From: an uncultured Bacteroides sp.
Lineage (GTDB): Bacteria; Bacteroidota; Bacteroidia; Bacteroidales; Bacteroidaceae
Direction: 5' to 3'
Assembly: GCA_900766195.1 (NCBI GenBank)
Contig: CAAFUN010000157.1
Coordinates: forward strand, 1 to 36,984
DNA length: 36,984 bases
Below the pieces are notes generated by a model. It was given only the letters and a program-made list of their open reading frames with translations, was not told where the DNA came from and ran no database searches. Position 1 is the stretch's first letter, and every line of letters starts with the position of its first letter. The position numbers and the translations under genes were made by a program. Shown in pieces: positions 22,391 through 31,753 of the stretch.

Positions 22391-23935
22391 ATGACCCATA
22401 TTTACGTATTCCTTATAATCCTGACATTTTTAGGCAGTTGCAGTGGCTCTGAGAATAAACAGCTCGGAATGCAGGCACAGAATACAGCCACTCATACAAG
22501 AGCTCATTGGGAGCAGGCTAAAAAGCCTTTCGTTATCAGCTTTGAAGATGACAAAAACTTCAATGAGCCACTATCATTGGGTGTATATGCTCAGTTGAAC
22601 GATGCAACTCAAGAAGAGTGTACAGCATTAAGTGGTGTAGTCTTTATCAAAAAAGGGCGTGAGTACGGTTGTGCAGACAGAAACGCTTCGACAACAGACT
22701 CTACGGCTTTGGTTTATGCTTGTTTTCCCTACCATAAAGGATTAAAAGTACAGGATACTCTACAGATGAAAGCTCCATTTGAAGATCAACTCTTTGCAAC
22801 TGAAAGCGAACGAAACTTTACGAACGCAACAAACGTAAAGATGAAGATGCAAAGTTCGATGGCCAAGCTTCGTATTAAAATGGAAAGTGATGATGTACGT
22901 GATATACTTAACAGTCTGCAAATATCTGGAGACGAAATCTATACCGAAGGAATGTATAAACCTTATAAAGGATTATGGAGTTCAAAAGTTATGAATGGTG
23001 GTATAAAAGCCAATAGTCATGATATTCTCTTGAACAATGGCCGTAATTATGATTTCTACCTGATTCCAACGGATGTGAAAGGTGTAGTTAACTTCTTTGC
23101 TAAAATCAATGAACGCAATTATGCGGTGAAAGCCACATTGCCTCCATTAGCTGCTGGAAGTTTAAAGCAGCTCATTCTAAGAAAAGGGAAAGAGGGTCTG
23201 ACAATAACAAGTAGTTGGGTGGAAAGCAAACGCCTCTTATTGGAGCCACAACCTATAAATGCGGTAGATACGGTGAAAGTCGGTTACTACTTGCAAAAAG
23301 AAGGATATATCAGTAAAAGACCCGATAGCAATTCCATCGCACTGATTATTGATACCGACGGTAAGCATGGAAAAGCCATAGCTTTACAAGATGCCATGGG
23401 AAGTTATTGTTTCAGCAAAAAGCCTATAACAAGTAAGATGATGTATCCAACCATAGATGGCAAGCGAAAAGAAGGTGTATTGAATCCAAGTAAAGAAGAT
23501 GGCATTGAAGAAGAGAACACTATTATCTACAAACCCAAGATGCCATATTCTGAAGGATGTGCCTTGGGTTATCAGCAAGGGGAAGTGCTGACCCATAAAC
23601 TCCTCACTAGTTCCAGTTCAATTATCGATATCATTACTCAGGCACAGACAGGAATAACCTTGCCGAGAAAGAGCATGTTGGAAGAGACACTGAAACAACC
23701 AGGAAGCTATGTACCATCGTTGGCCGAAATGGCCAAGTTCTACTATAGCCTCCATCCATTCAAAGGCAAACCTTTAATGGCCTTGGGGCTTAAAGATCCA
23801 AAAGGTGAATACCTCACCTCTACCGAGCAGTCGAATACATCATTTTACATGATAGACTTTGACCATGGCATCATTGCAGGAGGATTATCCAAACAATATG
23901 CCAAGCTTCAATTGAGATTATTTTATTTATTCTAA
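22391..23935 (+). CDS. Fimbrillin-like surface lipoprotein
   Basis: The 514-residue protein has a lipoprotein signal with Leu-Gly-Ser-Cys at 14-17 and acidic residues soon after. The central part is beta-rich, with the kind of sequence seen in Bacteroidales fimbrillins (SSMAKLRIKMESDDV, YDFYLIPTDVKGVVNFFAKI). The C-terminus (SYVPSLAEMAKFYYSL ... YLTSTEQSNTSFYMIDFDHG) resembles the DUF1566-like domain often attached to such proteins. It is probably anchored in the outer membrane and exposed. Inside a transfer operon it could be a pilus-associated adhesin or a mating-pair factor; this is inference. It separates TraF from TraG, unlike CTnDOT. Confidence 0.6.
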   Translation: MTHIYVFLIILTFLGSCSGSENKQLGMQAQNTATHTRAHWEQAKKPFVISFEDDKNFNEPLSLGVYAQLNDATQEECTALSGVVFIKKGREYGCADRNASTTDSTALVYACFPYHKGLKVQDTLQMKAPFEDQLFATESERNFTNATNVKMKMQSSMAKLRIKMESDDVRDILNSLQISGDEIYTEGMYKPYKGLWSSKVMNGGIKANSHDILLNNGRNYDFYLIPTDVKGVVNFFAKINERNYAVKATLPPLAAGSLKQLILRKGKEGLTITSSWVESKRLLLEPQPINAVDTVKVGYYLQKEGYISKRPDSNSIALIIDTDGKHGKAIALQDAMGSYCFSKKPITSKMMYPTIDGKRKEGVLNPSKEDGIEEENTIIYKPKMPYSEGCALGYQQGEVLTHKLLTSSSSIIDIITQAQTGITLPRKSMLEETLKQPGSYVPSLAEMAKFYYSLHPFKGKPLMALGLKDPKGEYLTSTEQSNTSFYMIDFDHGIIAGGLSKQYAKLQLRLFYLF

Positions 23936-23954
23936 AACTCACAAACACAAATAC

Positions 23955-24464
23955 ATGAATTTAGTATTAGCAGAAACAATACACGATAAAAATGGCTCAA
24001 GACGACGTATTACAACGTTACCGGATTCTTTCGATATGGCAATTACATTTGACCAGGATGGTACATGTAAGCTGAATTTTCTGAATCTCGATGGCTCACT
24101 CATTATGTCTACTGCTATTGAAACGGACAAGGACATGAAAGAAATTGTACGTCACACAGATAAGAAATCGTTGAAAAGAATTGCCAAGAATCTATTGGCA
24201 TCCATCAACTATGACATCCTCTACTTCATTGCCACCGGCAGCTATGAAGATGATGATTTGGATGAACTTCCCAATCAGAGCATTTTCGCCGATGGAAATA
24301 AGACAATGAATTTGAACTACATCAAATCAGAATGGCAAACCGATTTTGATATCGAGTGCATTTCCAATATCAGTGTATTCAGAGAGGTGATGCAGAACTC
24401 ATACATGGGGAAGCCCTCGACTGAAGCAACCCAGTCAAATAATCCAAACAAGAAAAAGTCATGA
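23955..24464 (+). CDS. Unknown protein, paralogue of the next gene
   Basis: The 169-residue protein has no signal peptide or membrane helix, so it is likely cytoplasmic. It begins MNLVLAETIHDKNGSRRRIT and contains KKSLKRIAKNLLASINYDIL, FIATGSYEDDDLDE and a tryptophan-bearing tail. Parts align with the 24461 product: both have a helix ending in [DE]I[LF]YF[FI]A followed by an acidic loop, then N-L...W and a final I...M motif. The gene starts after an AC-rich leader and overlaps the next by four bases (ATGA). I do not recognise a named family. Confidence 0.6.
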   Translation: MNLVLAETIHDKNGSRRRITTLPDSFDMAITFDQDGTCKLNFLNLDGSLIMSTAIETDKDMKEIVRHTDKKSLKRIAKNLLASINYDILYFIATGSYEDDDLDELPNQSIFADGNKTMNLNYIKSEWQTDFDIECISNISVFREVMQNSYMGKPSTEATQSNNPNKKKS

Positions 24465-24856
24465 AACCATTTATCGTCAGCATTAAAATTCCAGGAAAGA
24501 GTAAGGCGCATGTAGCCCTTCTTCCAGTATCATTCCGCCTTGTAGCCCATTCACCAGCCAATTCAGATAAAGTCTGTGTTAGCTTTAATGATAAAAGCGG
24601 AACTCTTATCTATATCACTCTTTATCCTGAGACAAAAGATTGTAAAGAGTATCTGAAAATCATGTCCGACGACCAGCGAAAGTCGGTTGCTCAACAATTC
24701 TGTGATATGATTCGTGATGAAATCTTCGTTTTCTTCGCTTCCAATAAGGATTGTAATGGTGAGTATAAAGAATCAACCAATCTTATGCTTGATGATTGGA
24801 GAAGCTATTGGGAGGATTCCCTTGACACCATCATCTTGGATGCGATGTCAGATTGA
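24461..24856 (+). CDS. Unknown protein, paralogue of the previous gene
   Basis: The 131-residue protein starts by an ATGA overlap with the previous gene. It contains SVKIP-like beta strands at the N-terminus (FIVSIKIPGKSKAHVALLPV), then DDQRKSVAQQFCDMIRDEIF, FFASNKDCNGEYKE and NLMLDDWRSYWEDSLDTIIL. The last three align with the corresponding parts of the 23955 product. Soluble, acidic, function unknown. The pair sits just before TraG, so the products may act together with the ATPase; that is speculation. Confidence 0.6.
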   Translation: MKPFIVSIKIPGKSKAHVALLPVSFRLVAHSPANSDKVCVSFNDKSGTLIYITLYPETKDCKEYLKIMSDDQRKSVAQQFCDMIRDEIFVFFASNKDCNGEYKESTNLMLDDWRSYWEDSLDTIILDAMSD

Positions 24857-24881
24857 GATATAAGTTTAAAATATAAAATCA

Positions 24882-27578
24882 ATGACCCTATACGTAATAT
24901 TATCCTTTTTCGCCCTTCTCGGAGGCATGGCTCTTTCTGTAGCCGCCTTCGGAACGGGTGGCAAACGCAAGAAAATCTTTCAGGATATCTATTTCTCCGT
25001 GGAAGATACTAACGGTGTGGGCATAATCTATACCAAAACAGGAGAATACTCAGCAGTGTTGAAACTAACCAATCCGGTTCAAAAGTATTCAGCCAATATT
25101 GACAGCTATTATGAGTTTACCCATCTGTTCTCCGCTTTAGTACAGACTTTGGGTGAAGGCTATGCCATCCATAAACAGGATATTTTTACCAGAAAGCAGT
25201 TTGAAGCCGATGATGATAGCCCAAAGGAGTTCTTGTCAGAATCCTACTTCCGCTACTTTACAGGTCGTACCTATACGGATAGCGAATGCTACTTAGTCAT
25301 CACACAGGAAGCTAAGAAAAGCAGACTGTTCTCTTACGATCCAAAGAAGTGGAGAGATTTCTTGGTCAAGATTCGTAAGGTACAAGACCAATTGCGAGAT
25401 GGTGGCGTTAAAGCCGAGTTCTTGAATAAGAAGCAGACCAATGAATATGTTGACCGCTACTTCGCCATGAACTTTACCGACAAGACTATCTCCATGAGCA
25501 ATTTCAAGGTTGATGATGAGTGTGTCGAGATGGGCGACAAACGCTGTAAAGTATATAGCTTGGTCGATGTGGATTACGCCAACCTACCGGGTATGGTGCG
25601 CCCTTTCTCCAATATCGAGGTGAATAACACTTCCATGCCTGTTGATTTGCTTTCTCATATTGATAGCATTCCCGGAGCAGAAACGGTCATCTACAATCAG
25701 ATGATATTCATGCCCAATCAAAAGCGTGAGTTATCCCTGTTGGATAAGAAGAAAAACCGCCATTCAAGCATTCCAAATCCATCTAATGAAATGGCAGTGG
25801 AAGACATCAAACGAGTACAGGAAGTCATCGCCAGAGAAAGCAAACAGCTTGTCTATACCCATTACAATTTGGTCGTATGCACAGACATTGATACGGATAT
25901 TCAGAAATGTACTAATCATCTTGAAAATCAGTTTGCTCGTATGGGCATCCATATCAGCAAACGTGCCTATAACCAGTTAGAATTGTTCGTGAATTCATTC
26001 CCTGGCAACTGCTATGGAATGAGTGAAGATTACGATCGATTCCTAACGTTGAGTGACGCAGCCACTTGTCTTCTCTATAAGGAGAATATCCAGCATAGTG
26101 AAGATACACCCTTGAAAATTTGCTACACAGACCGTCAAGGTGTACCCGTGGCGATTGATATTACTGGTAAAGAAGGACGTAACAAGCTGACAGACAATAG
26201 TAATTTTTTCTGTTTAGGGCCAAGCGGAAGCGGTAAGTCCTTCCACATGAACAGCGTGGTACGACAACTTTGGGAGCAGAATACCGATGTGGTAATGGTC
26301 GATACAGGTAACTCTTATGAAGGACTTTGTGAGTATGTTGGTGGTAAGTATATCAGCTATACCGAAGAAAAGCCGATTACCATGAACCCATTCCGTATCA
26401 AGCGAGAAGAGCTCAATGTGGAGAAGACAGGATTCTTGAAGAATCTGATACTGCTCATTTGGAAAGGTTCTCAGGCAACCATCAGCAAGACCGAAGACCG
26501 GTTGATAGATCAAGTCATCACCGAATACTACGATGTCTATTTCAATGGATTTGATGGATTCACGCCACCACAACGAGAGGATTTACGACAAAGTCTTTTA
26601 GTGGATGATAGAAACAACAATCGCAATCATCAAGAAACGGATGAACAACAAGAGCAACGTATCGACAAAGAGATTGATTCAATAGAGGCAAGACGCAAGG
26701 AACTCAAAGTAGAAACCCTTTCGTTCAATACATTCTATGAATACTCGGTGCAACGTATTCCTGATATCTGCCATGAGAACAATTTGACTGGCGTAGATAT
26801 CTCTACATACCGCTACATGATGAAAGACTTCTATAGAGGTGGTAATCATGACAAGACTCTGAATGAAGACATGGACGGTTCACTGTTTGATGAAACTTTC
26901 ATTGTATTTGAGATTGATGCTATCAAAGATGATCCATTGCTTTTCCCGATTGTAACACTCATTATCATGGACGTGTTTCTGCAAAAGATGCGTATCAAGA
27001 AGAACCGAAAAGTATTGGTTATCGAGGAAGCGTGGAAAGCGATAGCTAGTCCGCTGATGGCTGAGTATATCAAGTATCTCTACAAGACAGCTCGTAAGTT
27101 TTGGGCATCCGTGGGCGTGGTAACTCAAGAGATTCAAGACATCATCGGAAGTCCTGTTGTCAAGGAAGCCATCATCAACAATTCAGATGTGGTCATGCTC
27201 CTTGACCAAAGCAAGTTTAAGGAACGCTTCGATAATATCAAGGCTATCCTTGGTTTGACCGATGTAGATTGCAAGAAAATCTTCACCATCAATCGCCTGG
27301 AGAATAAGTCTGGAAGAAGTTTCTTTCGAGAAGTCTTCATACGTCGAGGAACCACCAGTGGCGTATTTGGTGTAGAAGAACCAAGAGAATGTTATATGAC
27401 CTATACTACCGAAAGAGCCGAAAAAGAAGCCTTGAAACTCTACAAGAAAGAACTCCATTGTACACACCAGCAAGCTATCGAAGCCTACTGCAAAGACTGG
27501 AATCTTTCAGGCATTGATAAGTCCTTAGCATTCGCACAAAAGGTGAATAATGAAGGTAAAGTGCTGAATCTTATCTAA
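24882..27578 (+). CDS. traG: TraG, VirB4-type conjugation ATPase
   Basis: The ATPase drives assembly of and transport through the transfer channel at the inner membrane. The 898-residue protein has a short N-terminal membrane helix (VILSFFALLGGMALSVAAF). An N-terminal VirB4-like domain follows (FQDIYFSVEDTNGVGIIYTK, KKQTNEYVDRYFAMNF). The RecA-like motor has Walker A GPSGSGKS at 446-453 and Walker B VLVIEE at 711-716. A charged insertion at about 565-610 is rich in Gln/Glu/Arg. The length is a little above the CTnDOT norm. Position after TraE/TraF-type genes supports the name. Confidence 0.93.
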   Translation: MTLYVILSFFALLGGMALSVAAFGTGGKRKKIFQDIYFSVEDTNGVGIIYTKTGEYSAVLKLTNPVQKYSANIDSYYEFTHLFSALVQTLGEGYAIHKQDIFTRKQFEADDDSPKEFLSESYFRYFTGRTYTDSECYLVITQEAKKSRLFSYDPKKWRDFLVKIRKVQDQLRDGGVKAEFLNKKQTNEYVDRYFAMNFTDKTISMSNFKVDDECVEMGDKRCKVYSLVDVDYANLPGMVRPFSNIEVNNTSMPVDLLSHIDSIPGAETVIYNQMIFMPNQKRELSLLDKKKNRHSSIPNPSNEMAVEDIKRVQEVIARESKQLVYTHYNLVVCTDIDTDIQKCTNHLENQFARMGIHISKRAYNQLELFVNSFPGNCYGMSEDYDRFLTLSDAATCLLYKENIQHSEDTPLKICYTDRQGVPVAIDITGKEGRNKLTDNSNFFCLGPSGSGKSFHMNSVVRQLWEQNTDVVMVDTGNSYEGLCEYVGGKYISYTEEKPITMNPFRIKREELNVEKTGFLKNLILLIWKGSQATISKTEDRLIDQVITEYYDVYFNGFDGFTPPQREDLRQSLLVDDRNNNRNHQETDEQQEQRIDKEIDSIEARRKELKVETLSFNTFYEYSVQRIPDICHENNLTGVDISTYRYMMKDFYRGGNHDKTLNEDMDGSLFDETFIVFEIDAIKDDPLLFPIVTLIIMDVFLQKMRIKKNRKVLVIEEAWKAIASPLMAEYIKYLYKTARKFWASVGVVTQEIQDIIGSPVVKEAIINNSDVVMLLDQSKFKERFDNIKAILGLTDVDCKKIFTINRLENKSGRSFFREVFIRRGTTSGVFGVEEPRECYMTYTTERAEKEALKLYKKELHCTHQQAIEAYCKDWNLSGIDKSLAFAQKVNNEGKVLNLI

Positions 27579-27649
27579 AGTAGTAATATAGTAATAACGT
27601 ATAATAGCATATTAGTTGTATAGTAGTAACACAAAAACGTAAACTAGCA
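27579..27649. other. A/T-rich spacer with repeated TAGTA words
   Basis: TAGTAATA and TAGTAG words occur several times in 71 bases between TraG and the next gene, ending in an ACACAAAAACG leader. No terminator or coding frame is visible, so the operon probably continues through it. Confidence 0.4.
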
Positions 27650-30265
27650 ATGCATAGATTCCTACTCATAGTGGTCCTATTATTGGTTGGCATACAGCGA
27701 ATGTCAGCCCAATACTATCGTATCAACTACGATACCAAAACCATTGCTGCCATGTTTGGTGCGTATGGAACGGAAGCTGCTGCAGAATCCTATTACAACA
27801 ATCAGGTACAGGACATCTTGAAGCATTACGAAACAGCAAGTGCTGCAGTTGCAGGAATCTATTCATCCAAGTACATGGATAGAAAAGCCCTCACCACTTT
27901 AGGTTTGTGGGCATCTGCCGAAGAAAACTATTACTATCGCAGAATCTATAATATGGTATCGGCGAAAATCATGCCGAAGATTTGGACTGTTTCGGGATTG
28001 ATGTTGAAGAAACCTGCCAATGCGATGTATTGGGGAAGTTATCTGATGAAGACTTGTAATGACACCAAAAATCTATGTATGCAGTTTGAATCGGTCGTAA
28101 CCAACAGCCGTCTTTCTTTCAAGGATATTGTATTTCTGGAATTAACTCCGGAGGTGCAAGCAATATTTGATTTAACTAATGCAGGTATGGATTGGAAAGG
28201 TTTCATTGACAATCTAAGCAATGTGAGTGGAAACTTCACCAAGGAAAATCTTGCCAATGATATTGACCAACTCTATAATACTGGTGTCGGTCTGATTAGT
28301 TCTGGAGCCGCTAATGCAGAAGGCTCAATTGTCGGCAACAACTCCTTTAATGGCAATGTGACCAGCAGAGCTACGGCGATCTTCAATATCGCAAAAAACT
28401 CTTATGGGATGTTCAACAATCTGGAGAATAACCTTGGAGGAACACTCATAGGGCTTATGGGTGGACAGGCAGATGTGAACAAGCTTTTCAATGTAGCGAA
28501 TTATAATATGACTTCTTGGTTAACTGATTATGACCAAGAATCCTTGGGTCGATATTATACCCAGCGGTGGTACATCTACCGACGTGATGCTGGTTCTGTC
28601 ATTTTATGTGATTACGAACCACCTACAGGAAAAGACGATATTATCAAAGGGCCACATTGGACACGCTTCGATACGAAAGATGCCAATTTCTATCCTAATT
28701 CTACTCAGACTGAACAGATACTTCGTAATTCTGAGAATTATGCAGGATGGTCAAGAAGCAAAGTTGCGCAGTTGAACAACTCAAAAGATGGTTTCAATTA
28801 CGACATGGATTACTGGAGAAGTTCATATATCATCACCACCAATGGCAAACAGAGTAAGAAAGCCTATGCCTATTCAATCACTGTTACCAAAAGTTGGAAT
28901 ACTGTAGAGGAATCCTATGAAGAGTACTTCGATTCGTATTCGATGGACTTGAACACATTCAGAGCTCAAATGAATGTAAAGTTGGCTGAGCTGAATGACA
29001 ATGAAGATGGTTACACCTATTACATTGGAACAGATGCAAAGAACTACTACCAAGCCACTGATGCCTCCAAGTTGAAAGGATGTGAGAATGTAATCATCTC
29101 TGTAACCTGTACCGATGGCGTATCGTTGGGTGAAGGTACTACTCAATATAAATGTCGCACCTGTGGTGGCTCATTGAATGCCCATACCAAGGAATGTGTA
29201 ATGCAAACCACTCTTACAGGAAATGATCAACTGGATACTTCTGAATTGGATGAAATGGAATCGGATGCCAAGAAGCACGCTACTCTACTCCAGTCTCAGA
29301 TAGATGCTTTGGAGAAAGAAAATGCCTCTATCATAAAGCAGATAGCATCTTCTACCATAGAACAAGCTGCTACATTAAGACAGAAATATAATGCCAATAA
29401 AGCAAAGATTAATGAGCTTCAAGCAGAACTTAATACCTGGAATAAAAAGTTGGAAGATATAGCACAGGCAAAGGCAGAAGCCAATGAAGACAATGCTGTT
29501 CAAACAGATGACTATTACCGAATACCAGCTATCATGAAAGATTGCAAAAATGCCTATAACTTAACTTGGCAAGGAGATGGTTGGTGGGAAGGTTACACTT
29601 ACTACAGAAAGGCAACAATGCCGAACATCAAAGGTATTGTGACTTTTTCAGCGACAGTATCAATCGCCCGAAAACCAAAGTATTTCTTAGGTATCAAAAT
29701 TCACCGAGCAATCATTCAGATTTCGTGGCAACTGACCTCTGAATATACAGACACCGAGGTGGTCGATATCCTTGAATTGAATCCTGATGATGATGAACGA
29801 AAGAAAGTGCAGCTAGTCAACAACCGAGTTTCTGAAATAGCTCGTCAATACCCGAACTGTAAAGTAAGTACAGAGTACATCAAATCAGAACCTGCTGATA
29901 CCGATAACACCGAAGATACCTATCATTTGCTGTGGTCTTCTGACCGTTTGGAAGTAGCACGTGAGATAGATAGACGATTAACTCAAATCTATGCTGACTT
30001 GGTGAGCCTTGAAAAGATGATGTACTATCGCTTGAATATTACCGATGTGTGGAATCGTATAGGTCCAAGAATCAATGATGAACAAGGAAGGCATCAAACG
30101 ATTTTGGAGGAAAGTCTAGAAAGGTGGATGAATAATGCCACAGAAGCTGCAAAATCAGGTAACAGTAATAGGTCCAAACAAGAAGGAAGAAAGCCTGTCG
30201 GTCAAATGACAGAACCAGATCCATCACCGACAATCAAATCAGAGGAGGAACCAGAACATGAATAG
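27650..30265 (+). CDS. Large exported protein with a Cys/His cluster, transfer operon
   Basis: No family is recognised with certainty. The 871-residue protein has a signal peptide (MHRFLLIVVLLLVGIQRMSAQ), a helical first third (about 30-300), a middle region and a strong coiled coil at about 555-620 (LQSQIDALEKENASIIKQIA). Between them is a small cysteine cluster: Cys502, Cys505, His512 and Cys516 (KCRTCGGSLNAHTKECV), like a zinc ribbon. The tail (from about 830) is basic, then Pro/Glu-rich. In CTnDOT-type operons TraH and TraI occupy this place, but this product is far larger. It overlaps the next gene by eight bases and is likely periplasmic or extracellular. Confidence 0.65.
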   Translation: MHRFLLIVVLLLVGIQRMSAQYYRINYDTKTIAAMFGAYGTEAAAESYYNNQVQDILKHYETASAAVAGIYSSKYMDRKALTTLGLWASAEENYYYRRIYNMVSAKIMPKIWTVSGLMLKKPANAMYWGSYLMKTCNDTKNLCMQFESVVTNSRLSFKDIVFLELTPEVQAIFDLTNAGMDWKGFIDNLSNVSGNFTKENLANDIDQLYNTGVGLISSGAANAEGSIVGNNSFNGNVTSRATAIFNIAKNSYGMFNNLENNLGGTLIGLMGGQADVNKLFNVANYNMTSWLTDYDQESLGRYYTQRWYIYRRDAGSVILCDYEPPTGKDDIIKGPHWTRFDTKDANFYPNSTQTEQILRNSENYAGWSRSKVAQLNNSKDGFNYDMDYWRSSYIITTNGKQSKKAYAYSITVTKSWNTVEESYEEYFDSYSMDLNTFRAQMNVKLAELNDNEDGYTYYIGTDAKNYYQATDASKLKGCENVIISVTCTDGVSLGEGTTQYKCRTCGGSLNAHTKECVMQTTLTGNDQLDTSELDEMESDAKKHATLLQSQIDALEKENASIIKQIASSTIEQAATLRQKYNANKAKINELQAELNTWNKKLEDIAQAKAEANEDNAVQTDDYYRIPAIMKDCKNAYNLTWQGDGWWEGYTYYRKATMPNIKGIVTFSATVSIARKPKYFLGIKIHRAIIQISWQLTSEYTDTEVVDILELNPDDDERKKVQLVNNRVSEIARQYPNCKVSTEYIKSEPADTDNTEDTYHLLWSSDRLEVAREIDRRLTQIYADLVSLEKMMYYRLNITDVWNRIGPRINDEQGRHQTILEESLERWMNNATEAAKSGNSNRSKQEGRKPVGQMTEPDPSPTIKSEEEPEHE

Positions 30266-30989
30266 ACTATTCGGATTAGTATTAACTGCACTTCTATCCC
30301 TACCATCCTTTGTCTGGGCACAAAGTGATCCTGCGGCATTGGAAGCATATATCAATGACCATAAGCAGGTAAGAAGCCTATTGTTGGCTCGTTCTACTTT
30401 GGAAATGAGTAATCAACTATTACACGACTATAGTAAAACGGCTGCCGTAGAATACAAAGATTTGAATGTAGAACTGGACAAATATACCAGAGCGTTCGAT
30501 GTGATTGATGTACTCTATCAATCTCTTCGTACCTCGATGAATATGTATGATACCTACAACAATGTCTCTGATAGAATCAGTGACTACAAAAACTTGTTGG
30601 AGGATTACAATGAGGAAATCATAAAGAGAGGGAAAATCAGAATGATAGATACGCTGATTATCAGTGTAAACAAGAGAATGTTGGAGCGAGTATATGGAGA
30701 AGGGAAACAGCTCTACAAATCTGTTTCTGATTTGGTTTTGTATGCAACAGGTGTAGCAGCCTGTTCTACCAATGACCTAATGTTGACTATGGCATCCATC
30801 AACATGTCGCTTGACAACATTGAACTCACTTTGAATAGAGCCTACTTCGAGACATGGAAATTTATCCACCTCCGCATGGGGTACTGGAAAGAAGCTACCA
30901 ATATAAACAGGTCAAAACTTGAGATTACCAATGATGCTTTGGATCGTTGGAAAAGATCAAGTCACGACGCATTGATAAAGAAAAAATGA
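30258..30989 (+). CDS. Exported helical protein, possible TraI/VirB5-like
   Basis: The 243-residue protein has a signal peptide ending SFVWAQS (about 22), and the rest is almost wholly helical (LLLARSTLEMSNQLLHDYSK, VIDVLYQSLRTSMNMYDTYN, YNEEIIKRGKIRMIDTLIIS). This resembles the VirB5/TraI (DUF4141) type of periplasmic coiled-coil subunit, but I cannot confirm the family from residues. The start overlaps the previous gene by eight bases, and the stop overlaps the next start (ATGA). Confidence 0.65.
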   Translation: MNRLFGLVLTALLSLPSFVWAQSDPAALEAYINDHKQVRSLLLARSTLEMSNQLLHDYSKTAAVEYKDLNVELDKYTRAFDVIDVLYQSLRTSMNMYDTYNNVSDRISDYKNLLEDYNEEIIKRGKIRMIDTLIISVNKRMLERVYGEGKQLYKSVSDLVLYATGVAACSTNDLMLTMASINMSLDNIELTLNRAYFETWKFIHLRMGYWKEATNINRSKLEITNDALDRWKRSSHDALIKKK

Positions 30990-31714
30990 AGAAACTATAT
31001 GGACTTATCGGACTTAGCTGTATTGCTCTGACTTCTCAGGCTCAGAGCGTAAGTTACAGCCATGATGCATCAAAGATGAACCAGGTTACAGTAATGGAGA
31101 TCGGTTCTGGCACACTGACACCAGACTATTACTATTGGCTGCTACATAACAGCTATAAGAAAACAGCCAGTGAAAAGAACAAACTGGGATATAGAACGCT
31201 CTCTGGTTTGAATGCTTACAACCAAGTAGAGATGGCAGAATCTCTTGACTCAGCAATGGTAAAACGAGGCAAAATTGAAGCATTGAATATAGCAGACCGT
31301 CAAGGAGGGGCATTAGACATTGCTTGGAAAGTGGAAGGTGAAAAACTTACCAACAAGCTAAATGACTACAAGAAAAACATTGATCGCATTTTGGGTGCAG
31401 GTGGTTCTCCTGATAATCAGGAACGGTGGAAAGACTATTATAATATATATATGTGCGCCATCAAGGCCACACAGGATGCTTACATGCCAAATGCACAACG
31501 CAAAAAAGAGTACCTGCGTATCTATGCAGATATATGCAGGCAAAATGAGACATTGGTAAAGTACGTCGTCAGACTGTACAACAACAACCAAACTAGCGAA
31601 CTACTATCTGGTACATATAATAAACCTAATAGAGTTGCAGCCATTGCCGCTTCTGCTTTGAATCGCTGGAGAGAAGCCGGTTGGAATACAAGCGTAAATG
31701 GCGGCAGAGAATAA
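30986..31714 (+). CDS. Exported protein of the transfer operon (possibly DUF5045)
   Basis: ATG 30986 overlaps the TGA of the previous gene, so translation is coupled; an earlier in-frame ATG at 30947 would bury the signal peptide. The 242-residue product has a signal peptide (MKKLYGLIGLSCIALTSQAQS). Its sequence is helical, with VMEIGSGTLTPDYYYWLLHN and YNIYMCAIKATQDAYM. I have a weak memory of DUF5045 for a protein at this place in Bacteroides elements. It is probably a periplasmic partner of the two genes before it. Confidence 0.6.
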   Translation: MKKLYGLIGLSCIALTSQAQSVSYSHDASKMNQVTVMEIGSGTLTPDYYYWLLHNSYKKTASEKNKLGYRTLSGLNAYNQVEMAESLDSAMVKRGKIEALNIADRQGGALDIAWKVEGEKLTNKLNDYKKNIDRILGAGGSPDNQERWKDYYNIYMCAIKATQDAYMPNAQRKKEYLRIYADICRQNETLVKYVVRLYNNNQTSELLSGTYNKPNRVAAIAASALNRWREAGWNTSVNGGRE

Positions 31715-31753
31715 TGAATGGAAAAATATTAATCACAAAATAATTACACAAAC

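Noticed and set aside
30947..30985. Earlier start for the 30986 gene
   Set aside because: It would put 13 charged residues before the signal peptide; the ATGA overlap at 30986 is typical for coupling.
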